A DNA stretch of 64,000 nucleotides. Origin: Hyphococcus aureus. Lineage in GTDB: Bacteria; Pseudomonadota; Alphaproteobacteria; Caulobacterales; Parvularculaceae. A model generated the notes under the pieces. The model worked only from the letters and a program-made list of their open reading frames with translations, did not search any database and was not told where the DNA came from. Positions 18,137 to 26,275 of this stretch are shown piece after piece (the first letter of the stretch is position 1; each line of letters opens with the position of its first letter). The position numbers were made by a program, and so were the translations under genes. Where the stretch lies: positions 1,860,001 through 1,924,000 of the forward strand of contig NZ_JBHRSH010000001.1 of the NCBI RefSeq assembly GCF_042643165.1, read 5' to 3'.

Positions 18137-18958
18137 TTATCGGCTGCCGAGCCCAAATAGGGCGACCCGGACCGTCATCAGGACAATCAGGAGGTCCAAA
18201 AGCGGGGAAGAATGCCGGATATAATAAAGGTCGTAGCGCAGCTTGGTCCGTGCGCCTTCGACTGAGGCGGCGTATTCATATTTGACCTGGGCCCAGCCGG
18301 TGATTCCCGGTTTGACCAGATGGCGGCAATGATAGAGCGGGATTTCCTGTTCCAGCTCGCGGACGAATTCGGGCCGCTCCGGCCGTGGACCCACAAAGCT
18401 CATTTCACCGCGCAGAACGTTGATCGCTTGCGGGATCTCGTCAATGCGGAATTTCCGGATGACAGATCCCACAGGGGTGACGCGTTTGTCTTTCACGGCG
18501 GCGTATTGCGGGCCGTTCGCTTCGGCGTTTGCGATCATGGAGCGGAATTTGAACACCTCAAATTCCTTGCCGCCAAAGCCGACCCGGCGCTGCCGGTAAA
18601 GAACAGGACCACGGCTGTCGAGCTTGATCGCGACGGCGGTCAAAACCAGCAGCGGTGACAAAAACCCCAGCAAACAAAGGCTCAAAACGATGTCCAGTCC
18701 GCGCTTGATGGCGGCTGAAGAAGGTCTGCGGCCGCGCTCGGCGGCGTCAGCGATCTCTCCCAATTGTGTGGTCTCGAGATTTAGCCCGTCGCCAGACGGT
18801 GTGAGATTTCCGGATTGTCCATCATGCTCTTCCGGTGAAGCCTCGCGATATGATGACGTTCGATTACGTTCTCGGCGAGACGCCGGACCGAGCGCATAAT
18901 TTGTCGCTGCGACGCTGGCCACGGCGGCGGCCAACGCAAATGCGTAATGAACGTACAT
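18137..18958 (-). CDS. exopolysaccharide initiating sugar transferase
   Basis: Undecaprenyl-phosphate sugar-1-phosphate transferase of the bacterial sugar transferase family, which starts repeat-unit assembly. It is 273 aa: a short N-terminal hydrophobic segment (about 5-25), a polar linker, then the catalytic domain with one helix (about 90-112) and the conserved 'FKFRSM' , 'KFRIDEIPQ', 'SFVGPRPERPEF' and 'KPGITGWAQV' blocks. TIGR03013 members of XrtA clusters are usually about 450 aa with several N-terminal membrane helices, so this is a short form. It is first in the nine-gene cluster. Confidence 0.88.
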   Translation of the reverse strand: MYVHYAFALAAAVASVAATNYALGPASRRERNRTSSYREASPEEHDGQSGNLTPSGDGLNLETTQLGEIADAAERGRRPSSAAIKRGLDIVLSLCLLGFLSPLLVLTAVAIKLDSRGPVLYRQRRVGFGGKEFEVFKFRSMIANAEANGPQYAAVKDKRVTPVGSVIRKFRIDEIPQAINVLRGEMSFVGPRPERPEFVRELEQEIPLYHCRHLVKPGITGWAQVKYEYAASVEGARTKLRYDLYYIRHSSPLLDLLIVLMTVRVALFGLGSR

Positions 18959-19421
18959 CCCCCGGCCCCATTTTGCGGAGGCGCGCCTCCGACAGTCCCG
19001 ATGTCCCGAAATTCGACAGTCGACACAGTTTCCGCATAATGCATGCCTAACGAAAAGTTAAGAAATTTATTGTGACAAAGCGGGGAATGAGCGCATTTTC
19101 GTTCAGAGATTGCGCCTTTTATGGCGCTCAGCGGCTCAGAAAAGCGAAGATGGCGACCCAAATTCCACCGGAACTTGCAAACCAGACCGCCATGCAAGCG
19201 AGAACGGGCAGGCGCTCCCGGGAGGCGGAGGCTGGGCGTTCCAAATTGGCGTGTGCTGCGAGAGACATCTGTATCAATCCGGGTCAGGGGGCTGGTGAGG
19301 TTAACCGGATAGAGAACAAAGAAATGTTAATGAGGGTTCATTCTGAAATTGCCGCCCGGGTCGCTGGGCGGATGAACGGCCCTTCGCTTCCCAGTCCAGT
19401 GCGCTGAACGGCGCGAGGTTC
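18959..19421. other. 463-base divergent intergenic region
   Basis: This region separates the minus-strand exopolysaccharide cluster from the plus-strand glycosyltransferase fusion at 19422, so it should hold promoters in both directions. The part around 19040-19080 is notably AT-rich. Short reading frames cross it but none has a recognisable protein or a good ribosome-binding site. I see no RNA gene. Confidence 0.5.
19047..19061. promoter_or_regulatory. CtrA-box-like sequence upstream of exopolysaccharide cluster
   Basis: CTAA-N7-TTAA at 19047-19061 differs by one base from the alphaproteobacterial CtrA consensus TTAA-N7-TTAA. It lies about 90 bases upstream of the sugar transferase start in the AT-rich core of the divergent region. 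A single near-match by eye is weak evidence. Confidence 0.25.
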
Positions 19422-21587
19422 ATGCGCATCCTTTTGTTCTCTACGCTTTATCCAAACGCCGCCCGTCCGGCGCATGGCGTTTTCGTGGAGAACCGCCTCA
19501 CCGCATACTGTCAAAAGTATGATGCGGACGTAAAAGTCATCGCCCCGGTTCCGTGGTTTCCGTTCACCCATCCGATGTTCGGCGAATATGCAGATTTTGC
19601 GCGCGCGCCGCATCGCGAAACGCGCAACGGCTTTGACGTCTTTCATCCGCGTTATTTTATTCCGCCAAAGGTCGCCATGGATGTGGCGCCGGTTTCTCTA
19701 ACGCGATGCCTGCGCAAAGCGGCGCGGGAGCTGATCGACAATGGCTGGGATTTTGATTTCATCGACGCCCATTATTTCTACCCTGACGCCGTGGCGGCGG
19801 CTCAGGTCGCGCGTGAGCTTGGAAAGCCTTTTGTCGTTACGGCGCGAGGCACGGATGTCACCTTGCTGCCGTCTTTTACGCGGCCGCGCCGGCTTATTCA
19901 GGATACAGCGCAACGCGCTGATGCAATCATTACCGTGGCGGCGTCTTTAAAACAGGAGCTTGTCCGGCTCGGCGCGACTGAGCAAAAGATCACCGTTCTG
20001 CGCAATGGCGTCGATCTCGAAGCATTCTCCCCTGCAGACCGCGAACAGGAAAGGCGGGTGCTGGGGGCGGATGGGCTTGTGCTCGCAAGCGTTGGTCATC
20101 TGATTGAGCGCAAGGGGCACGATCTGGTTATTGAGGCGCTGAAATTTCTGCCGGGCGCAACCTTGCTGATCGCCGGGTCGGGCCCGATGCGAGCCTCTCT
20201 CGAAAACCAGGCTGCAGCCGCAGGCGTTGCGGATCGCGTGAGATTTCTGGGTGAGGTTGGTCATCACGAGTTGCGCGGCGTTTATTCGGCGGCGGATGTT
20301 TTGGTGCTGGCCTCCTCGCGAGAAGGCTGGCCCAATGTGCTGCTCGAAGCGATGGCGTGCGGCGCGCCATGCGTTGCAACGGATGTCGGCGGGGTGCGTG
20401 AAGTGATCGCTGCGCCAGAAGCAGGACGTCTCGTCACTGAGCGAAATCCTGAAGCCATTGCGTTTGAAGTGAAAGCGCTGCTGGCTTCGCCGCCTGGCCG
20501 CAAAAAAACGCGGGCCTATGCCGAGCGTCACTCCTGGGGTGAAACCGCCGACGGGATGCATCGGATTTTTAAAGAGCTCACGGACAAGGCCGCGGCGGGT
20601 CAGGCGTTGAAAACGGCGCCGATCGAAATCGGTAATGCACCATACCGGCCCCGGCTGATCGTTACGGTGGACACGGAAGAAACTTTCGACTGGTCGCGTT
20701 TTGATGATGACACTTGGCGTGTTTGCGATCCTTCCGGCATCGAGCGATTTCAGGCGCTTTGCGAAGAGATAAACGTCAGCCCGCTCTATTTTCTCACCTT
20801 GCCGATGATGGAAGACAAAAAAACCGCGGGGCTGTTCAAGTCATTGCATACGCGCGAGCTTGCGTCATTCGGCCTTCATCTGCATCAATGGGCGACGCCG
20901 CCGGGCGACTATCGGGGCGAGTTCTATTCCTTTCAGAAAAACCTTCCCCGCGATGTGCAGCGGAAAAAACTAAAGAGCCTTGCGCAAGCTCACGAAGGTC
21001 TCTTTGGAGAAAAAGCGCAGGCCCATCGCGCCGGGCGCTATGGGATATCAAAAGCGTGCTATGATTTGCTGGCGGAAATAGGGGTGAAACTGGACTTCAG
21101 CCCCAGCGCCGGATTTGACTTTTCAAATCGCGGCGGCCCGGATTTTTCATCCATGTCGAACTGTCCCTTCGCGGCGTTTGCGAATGACTGGCGCATTGAC
21201 GTGACGCCGGTTTGCGGCGCCCGCGCCATTGCGCGAACGCGAAGTTTCCTGTCTCAGGAGAAAGCGGAGCCAGGCTTTCCAGGCTATATGAAAGAACAAT
21301 CTCCGGACATGTCACGCGCGATGCGCCTGTCGCCGGAAGGAACGAGTTTGGTGGAGCTTCAGGCGCTCACGCGCCGTCTCGTTCAGGATAAAACGCCTGT
21401 TCTCACCTTCACGCTTCATTCAACTTCCTTAACCGCTGGCGCCAATGTCTACGCGCCTGATGCCGAGGATGTTGATGAGATGTTGCGGACAAGCGCCGCC
21501 TATCTTCGCTGGTTCAAGGAAACAGTCGGCGGCGACATTGTTTCGCTGAAAGATCTCGATGATTTCTATGCGGCGGTGCGGTCTTAA
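19422..21587 (+). CDS. glycosyltransferase family 4 fused to a polysaccharide deacetylase-like domain
   Basis: A 721 aa two-domain protein. Residues 1 to about 388 are a GT4 glycosyltransferase: N-terminal 'LFSTLYPNAARPAHGVFVEN', acceptor side to about 190, then the nucleotide-sugar side with 'VLRNGVDLEAF' and the E-x7-E region 'SREGWPNVLLEAMACG' (about 304-319). From about 405 a second domain begins 'PRLIVTVDTEETFDW' and includes 'SFGLHLHQWATPP' and 'HRAGRYGIS', resembling WalW-type NodB-fold deacetylases. It probably works on the same exopolysaccharide as the divergent cluster, which is inference. Start MRIL is preceded by GAGG at close spacing. Confidence 0.85.
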   Translation: MRILLFSTLYPNAARPAHGVFVENRLTAYCQKYDADVKVIAPVPWFPFTHPMFGEYADFARAPHRETRNGFDVFHPRYFIPPKVAMDVAPVSLTRCLRKAARELIDNGWDFDFIDAHYFYPDAVAAAQVARELGKPFVVTARGTDVTLLPSFTRPRRLIQDTAQRADAIITVAASLKQELVRLGATEQKITVLRNGVDLEAFSPADREQERRVLGADGLVLASVGHLIERKGHDLVIEALKFLPGATLLIAGSGPMRASLENQAAAAGVADRVRFLGEVGHHELRGVYSAADVLVLASSREGWPNVLLEAMACGAPCVATDVGGVREVIAAPEAGRLVTERNPEAIAFEVKALLASPPGRKKTRAYAERHSWGETADGMHRIFKELTDKAAAGQALKTAPIEIGNAPYRPRLIVTVDTEETFDWSRFDDDTWRVCDPSGIERFQALCEEINVSPLYFLTLPMMEDKKTAGLFKSLHTRELASFGLHLHQWATPPGDYRGEFYSFQKNLPRDVQRKKLKSLAQAHEGLFGEKAQAHRAGRYGISKACYDLLAEIGVKLDFSPSAGFDFSNRGGPDFSSMSNCPFAAFANDWRIDVTPVCGARAIARTRSFLSQEKAEPGFPGYMKEQSPDMSRAMRLSPEGTSLVELQALTRRLVQDKTPVLTFTLHSTSLTAGANVYAPDAEDVDEMLRTSAAYLRWFKETVGGDIVSLKDLDDFYAAVRS

Positions 21588-21648
21588 CACCGCATTAATC
21601 ATGAAGCCGGTATTTTAACATCCTGCGCAAAGCCGCGAGGGATTGAAC

Positions 21649-22032
21649 ATGCCGGCGTCTGAAATTCTCCGCCTTGTTTTCGGCTTCATCGCCGTGATCG
21701 GGATGATCGGCGGGTCGGCTTTTCTGGCGCGCAAGGCCGGGCTCGCCAATCTTGCCGGCGCCAATGGAAAGAAACGCAGGCTTGCGATCTCGGAATCCTT
21801 GCCGCTCGATGCGCGCCGGCGTCTTGCGATTGTCCGCTGCGACGATCTTGAATATCTGATCGTGCTTGGTCCGTCAGGTGAAACGGTCGTGGCTGGCGGG
21901 CTTACGCCAGCGGAACCGGAAGGGACGGGTAGTGATGAACCGGTCCAGGTCAATCCGTTCGCGGAGCTTGGCGGTTTCGCCAAAAAACTGCGCGAAATGG
22001 GTGTGGCGGCCTCAAACAGAAAAGCCGCCTGA
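21649..22032 (+). CDS. FliO-like flagellar biosynthesis membrane protein
   Basis: A 127 aa protein with one N-terminal membrane helix (about 5-27) followed by a small cytoplasmic domain, 'RLAISESLPLDARRRLAIVRCDDLEYLIVLGPSG', which matches the FliO/FliZ pattern (basic patch, 'LD.RRRL.IVR', 'YLIV.G..GE'). FliO helps assemble the FliP ring of the flagellar export gate. No other flagellar genes are in the window, so this would be an isolated copy. ATG at 21649 has GAGG 8 bases upstream; the earlier TTG at 21643 is less likely. Confidence 0.72.
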   Translation: MPASEILRLVFGFIAVIGMIGGSAFLARKAGLANLAGANGKKRRLAISESLPLDARRRLAIVRCDDLEYLIVLGPSGETVVAGGLTPAEPEGTGSDEPVQVNPFAELGGFAKKLREMGVAASNRKAA

Positions 22033-22189
22033 ACCGCCGGTTTGCTGACCCGACCGCAATGCAACATCAAATAGCTTGAGCATCATCGCGCACAGAAGAG
22101 TTGCGCCTTGCACCTCATCCTTGTGCGCTTGGCTTGGCGCGCTGGAGCCGGTAAGATCGGCCTTGTGGGCTTGGATGAGGGGATTCCAG

Positions 22190-22669
22190 ATGATCCGGAT
22201 TTTACTGCCGCTGGCGATTATTGCAGCGATTTTCTTTGGGCCGATGTTTGCGGTCGAAACAACAGATCCTGTGCGAGGCGAGAGCATGTCAGTCGTCACG
22301 GGTGATTATTTTATCGGCAATGCGGTTGATTGTGTCATGGATATGCGGCTGCCGTTGGGGGAGGAATGCGCAACAGAAGGGCGCATGAATGACGGCACGA
22401 CCGTTGGCAGCGCACTGACTTGGGCGTCCGTTCTTTGCGGCATCGCCGCCATTCTCGGCATACCTGGCCTGTTGCCAGTGATTGGACGTATCACAAGCGC
22501 TGTGACGCTTGTGTCGGGGGTGGCGTCGCTAGGCGCTTTAGGACTTTTCATGATGGGGATGATTGGCTCTGAAGCCGGGCTGGGCGGCGTTCAATGGGGC
22601 GCTTATCTCGCGGCGGGACTTTCGCTCCTAACCACAATCACCGGGCTTTCCGGCATGCGCGGTCGATAG
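22190..22669 (+). CDS. hypothetical membrane protein
   Basis: A 159 aa protein with an N-terminal hydrophobic helix (about 3-22), a polar loop containing two cysteines ('AVDCVMDMRLPLGEECATEG', about 45-64), then three membrane segments in the C-terminal half. I do not recognise the family. I chose ATG at 22190 because AGGGG lies 7 bases upstream and the N terminus then starts with a normal membrane helix. It is followed by a strong terminator hairpin at 22692. Confidence 0.6.
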   Translation: MIRILLPLAIIAAIFFGPMFAVETTDPVRGESMSVVTGDYFIGNAVDCVMDMRLPLGEECATEGRMNDGTTVGSALTWASVLCGIAAILGIPGLLPVIGRITSAVTLVSGVASLGALGLFMMGMIGSEAGLGGVQWGAYLAAGLSLLTTITGLSGMRGR

Positions 22670-22691
22670 CGCCGGCAAAATATGATCCAGT

Positions 22692-22722
22692 AAAAAGGCC
22701 GCCTCAAAAGGCGGCCTTTTTT
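22692..22722. terminator. bidirectional rho-independent terminator
   Basis: Perfect 10-base stem AAGGCCGCCT (22695-22704) and AGGCGGCCTT (22709-22718) with a CAAA loop, flanked by A-run and T-run. It lies between two convergent genes and has a T-run in both reading directions, so it can end both transcripts. Confidence 0.88.
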
Positions 22723-22744
22723 ATATCGGTATGAGTGAATGCGT

Positions 22745-23350
22745 TTAGCGCAGCGGCGAACGTCCAACGCTGAGGAAGGATGGTGTTTCATTCGCCGGAG
22801 CCGATGTCTCGGCTTCATCGCTGGCGTTTGCAACCGGACGCGGCGCCGGAGCCGGGCTTGAGGGACGGGCGCGGCGGAAATCTTTCGCTGAGGTTTCCGA
22901 CAGAGGATCGTCGGAGTGACGGCAATTGCCTTCAAAATGAGCGCCAGTTTCAACAGACAACGAACTGTGAAGAATGTCGCCCTGGATGTGAGCGGTGGAG
23001 GCGAGGGAGACTGACTTTGCGCGAATGCCGCCTTCGACGCGGCCGCGCACGGTGACTGTCTCGCAGATCACTTCGCCTTTGACCGAAGCTTTTTCCCCGA
23101 TGATCAGCGAGCCCGCTTTGATGTCGCCTTCCAGCGAACCGTCAAACTGGATCTCGCCGGCTGAGTTGACATTGCCGCGCATGACGACGTCGGAAGAGAT
23201 GATGGACGGCACTCCGGCGGATTTCATAACGCCTGATCCCTTTCTTGGCGCAGAATGCGTGCTTGCATGTTGAACAGGCGCCTCCTGAGGCGCATTGCTC
23301 GCGGTTTTCAGATCGCCTTGCTGCTTAGCTGGTTTAGCTTTCGAAAACAT
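22745..23350 (-). CDS. bactofilin (polymer-forming cytoskeletal protein)
   Basis: Bactofilin-family protein of 201 aa. The central beta-helical domain (about 45-140) shows the repeating short strands typical of the family, starting 'SIISSDVVMRGNVNSAGEIQFDGSLEG' as two turns. The flanking termini are proline/alanine-rich and probably disordered. Bactofilins polymerise without nucleotides and often recruit cell-wall enzymes. This gene overlaps the M23 peptidase gene upstream by 17 bases, a pairing known from other bacteria where both shape local peptidoglycan growth. Confidence 0.92.
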   Translation of the reverse strand: MFSKAKPAKQQGDLKTASNAPQEAPVQHASTHSAPRKGSGVMKSAGVPSIISSDVVMRGNVNSAGEIQFDGSLEGDIKAGSLIIGEKASVKGEVICETVTVRGRVEGGIRAKSVSLASTAHIQGDILHSSLSVETGAHFEGNCRHSDDPLSETSAKDFRRARPSSPAPAPRPVANASDEAETSAPANETPSFLSVGRSPLR

Positions 23351-24638
23351 ATCTACCTGCCTCTATAAAACGGCGAGGATTGAGCGGCTTGCCCTTGTAC
23401 AGCACTTCGTAATGAACGTGCGGTCCTGTTGAACGGCCGCTAGACCCCAGTTCCCCAACCTTGTCGTGAAGAGATACCTTTTGGCCAGACTTCACGGATA
23501 TCCGATTCAGATGCGCGTAGCGGGTAATGAACCCGTTGCCGTGGTTGATTTCAACTACGCGTCCGAAACCAGAGCGTGTGCCCGCGAAATGGATCACGCC
23601 GTCGGCTGTCGCCGTCACCGGCGACGCCCATGGCGCAGCAAAATCTATGCCGTTATGGCGGGAATATTTGCCGTTGATCGGGTCGCGGCGGATGCCGAAG
23701 CCGCTGGTGAAGCGGCGCCCAACAACGAGCGGAGATGAAAGGGGCACATTTTGCAGCGCCTTGTAGATCGCCGCGAGATCGTCCACGGCGGCGGCCGCGC
23801 GATTGGCGTGCTCATAGAATATGGCGGCGGCTTCGCCTCCGGCGGCGATATCGATGAAAGGGCCGCCCTGGGCCAGCATGGTGTTCGAGATTTTTGCCGG
23901 CGTGACGAGGGATTCCGCAGGCACGCCGACGCTCGACAACAACAGGGTCAGGCTTTCGCGTTGCGCAGTCGCTTTTTCTTCAAGCGCTGCAACAAGCATC
24001 ATCTGTTCCGCATGGAGATCGGCCGCAGCATGGTTCATCGCCCTGATGGCTTCTGAAGCGGTGCCGTTCGCTTTGGAACTATCGGGCTCCGCTGCGCCAA
24101 GTTTGCGGGCGGCGGACATACGCGACTGGCGCGGGGTCGGTTCGCCCGGCGCCACGTCAATCATCACGCGATTGCCATTGGTCGGGCGCTGGCCATTGGG
24201 ACCGCCAGCCTCGGAAAGACCGTTTGCGAGAGCGTTCAGGCCTTCATCGATCGCCGCCTTGCGCTCGACCATGTTCTGCAGGAGCTGGTGGCGGGCTGAA
24301 ATGTCGGAAAGCGTTTCGTCGAAATTCTGCTTGATGATCTGGTTCAGCTCGCTGACATCGTCATAAGCGCGCTGAGCGTCATGCAGTCGTTTCGAATAGG
24401 TTGTCTCCATGATCCGGCTGTCGCGATCCTTGGCGACAATGATCTGTTCCTTGAAGACCACATTGACCGAAGCATAGGCGACCCAGAGGAGGGCGCCGCC
24501 GACGATAACAGCGAGCGCGATCTGCGTCTTCGATGACATGGAGATAAAATGGACGACGCCATCGCTACGATGGTAAATCTGCCGTTCCTTGAAGATACGG
24601 CTGAGTACGCGCCTCATTTTGCCGGAACGACGGCTCAT
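23334..24638 (-). CDS. M23 family metallopeptidase (DUF5930-like)
   Basis: Membrane-anchored peptidoglycan endopeptidase of the LytM/M23 type, 434 aa. A basic cytoplasmic N terminus (1-33) precedes one membrane helix (about 38-58), a coiled-coil periplasmic stalk (about 75-290) and a C-terminal M23 domain with 'SRHNGIDFAAPWASPV' (zinc His and Asp) and the 'GPHVHYEV' His-x-His motif. The intact zinc ligands suggest an active enzyme rather than a degenerate activator. It overlaps the bactofilin gene, which implies joint function in cell shape. Confidence 0.92.
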   Translation of the reverse strand: MSRRSGKMRRVLSRIFKERQIYHRSDGVVHFISMSSKTQIALAVIVGGALLWVAYASVNVVFKEQIIVAKDRDSRIMETTYSKRLHDAQRAYDDVSELNQIIKQNFDETLSDISARHQLLQNMVERKAAIDEGLNALANGLSEAGGPNGQRPTNGNRVMIDVAPGEPTPRQSRMSAARKLGAAEPDSSKANGTASEAIRAMNHAAADLHAEQMMLVAALEEKATAQRESLTLLLSSVGVPAESLVTPAKISNTMLAQGGPFIDIAAGGEAAAIFYEHANRAAAAVDDLAAIYKALQNVPLSSPLVVGRRFTSGFGIRRDPINGKYSRHNGIDFAAPWASPVTATADGVIHFAGTRSGFGRVVEINHGNGFITRYAHLNRISVKSGQKVSLHDKVGELGSSGRSTGPHVHYEVLYKGKPLNPRRFIEAGRYVFES

Positions 24639-24706
24639 TAAACGAACGCCCCTTGTACGCGCTTACACACGCAACCTAGCCACCCCTGCTCGCAGGGAAG
24701 CGCAAA

Positions 24707-24723
24707 ATTGCGCATTACGCAAT
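24707..24723. promoter_or_regulatory. inverted repeat upstream of M23 peptidase gene
   Basis: ATTGCG-N5-CGCAAT at 24707-24723 is a perfect 6-base inverted repeat, partly overlapped by a second one, GCGCAA-AA-TTGCGC (24700-24713). It lies about 70 bases upstream of the M23 start at 24638, where a repressor or activator site would be expected. The binding protein is unknown. Confidence 0.35.
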
Positions 24724-24775
24724 AGTTATGTGATGGTGTAACGCTATTTTTCGCCGTCTTTATCATAACTTATGA

Positions 24776-25600
24776 TTAAACCCGGGTTTCGTTTCCAATA
24801 GGTTCATAAAATTCGCGTGACAGGCCGGCATTCGCCCTTGCTTCATGGTTAAAAGGCGGTTTCAGCCGCCCTGGAAAATATCGCCTGGTGAGGTCCCTGA
24901 AAGCGGCTTCAGGTTCAAGGCCTCTCGCGGCGGCCAGAGCGTCGAACCATCGTTTTCCACAGGCGACGTGACCGACTTCTTCGCGATAGATGACCTCCAG
25001 AACGCTGACGCTGCGCTCATCTCCGACCGCCTTCAGCCTTTTGATCATCTCCGGCGTCACGTCAAGTCCTCTCGCTTCCAAAATGAGCGGCGCCAATGCT
25101 AGGCGGGCGAGGGCGTCATGGCGTGTGGTTTCGGCCGCCTCCCAAAGCCCGTCATGGGCGGGAAAGTCGCCATAGCGGCACTCGAGTTCAGCGAGACGGG
25201 CGTCCACCATCCGGAAATGGCGCGCCTCCTCACCGCCTATACGGACCCAGTCGGCGGCGAAAGCGTCTGCATCGAGGCCCTCTTCGGCCATGGCGGGCGC
25301 AAATCGCAGAGCCATGTCGAAGGCGAGGTCGATGGCGTTGAATTCGATGTGGGCGATCGCGTGGAGGAGGATGGCGCGGCCCTCCGGGCTGCCGAAACGG
25401 CGGCGCGGTGTATCCCCGGGCGGTACCAGGGGCGGGGCGCCCGGTCTGGCGGGACGGTCTGGCGGGGGGTGAGCGGCGCCCAGCGGGGCGCCTGCGCGCC
25501 GTAATTCGTCGGCTTTGAGGGCCGCCGCCACTTTTGCGTCTGGCGCCGCAGTTTCCAGAACGGCCGCTGCCGCGGCAAACAGGGTTTCGGGTTCGCTCAA
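24776..25600 (-). CDS. DUF455 family ferritin-like protein
   Basis: A 274 aa protein of the DUF455 group, which has a ferritin-like four-helix fold with a predicted di-metal site. The helices carry carboxylate and histidine ligands in 'HAIAHIEFNAIDLAFD' (about 83-98), 'RIGGEEARHFRM' (about 122-133) and 'YREEVGHVACGKRWF' (about 209-223). The function is not established. It overlaps the peroxiredoxin gene by 4 bases, so the pair may serve oxidative stress, which is inference. The N-terminal 75 residues are low-complexity proline/alanine-rich. Confidence 0.85.
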   Translation of the reverse strand: MSEPETLFAAAAAVLETAAPDAKVAAALKADELRRAGAPLGAAHPPPDRPARPGAPPLVPPGDTPRRRFGSPEGRAILLHAIAHIEFNAIDLAFDMALRFAPAMAEEGLDADAFAADWVRIGGEEARHFRMVDARLAELECRYGDFPAHDGLWEAAETTRHDALARLALAPLILEARGLDVTPEMIKRLKAVGDERSVSVLEVIYREEVGHVACGKRWFDALAAARGLEPEAAFRDLTRRYFPGRLKPPFNHEARANAGLSREFYEPIGNETRV

Positions 25601-26067
25601 AGCGCTTTCACCGCCGCCAGCACCTCTTCGGCGTGGCCCGCCACTTTCACTTTGCGCCAGATTTTCCGGATTACGCCCTTTTCGTCGATCAGGAAGGTCG
25701 CCCGCTCAATGCCCATATATTTTCGGCCATACATGCTCTTTTCGACCCAGACGCCGTATTTTTCGGTGACCGCGCCGCTTTCGTCAGACCCGAGATCGAC
25801 TTTAAGGTCATGTTTTTCTTTAAACTTCTGGTGCTTGGCGAGCGTATCGCGCGACACGCCGATAATCCGGGTCTTGGCGCGCTTGAATTTCGCGATGTCC
25901 TCGGAAAAGGCGATGGCTTCCTTGGTGCAGCCCGACGTGTCGTCTTTAGGGTAGAAATAGAGGACGATCTTCTCTCCGGCGAGATCCTTGAGTTTAATCG
26001 TTGTCCCGTCATCAAGGGGCAGGGTGAAAGCCGGGGCTTTAGAGCCCTCGGCGAGCGCTTTCGTCAT
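25597..26067 (-). CDS. bcp: Bcp-type thioredoxin-dependent thiol peroxidase
   Basis: Peroxiredoxin of the BCP/PrxQ family, 156 aa, reducing hydrogen peroxide and organic hydroperoxides. The peroxidatic cysteine is Cys47 in 'YPKDDTSGCTKEA'. Classic BCPs have a resolving cysteine five residues later; here that position is Ile52 and no second cysteine appears in the protein, so it would work as a 1-Cys enzyme using an external thiol. It overlaps the DUF455 gene downstream by 4 bases. Confidence 0.92.
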   Translation of the reverse strand: MTKALAEGSKAPAFTLPLDDGTTIKLKDLAGEKIVLYFYPKDDTSGCTKEAIAFSEDIAKFKRAKTRIIGVSRDTLAKHQKFKEKHDLKVDLGSDESGAVTEKYGVWVEKSMYGRKYMGIERATFLIDEKGVIRKIWRKVKVAGHAEEVLAAVKAL

Positions 26068-26275
26068 GACGATGTCCTAAGAGGCTGGTTGATAGCCCGG
26101 CACCATATCGGCCTTCGCCAAAATCTCCAGTGTGCACAGAGTTCGTCAGCTTTTGTTTTCCGTCCGTTCCCTTGCCGTCGCGCGCGTTGGCCGGTACCGG
26201 TAGTCGTTTGCGGCGCCGGTGATGGACGGGGCGGGGCCGCCATCAGGGTAGAGTGTCGCGAGGGTTGCGGCTTGC

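Noticed and set aside
19072..19407. 111 aa reading frame in the divergent region
   Set aside because: No ribosome-binding site of note, no recognisable domain, and it lies where promoters are expected.
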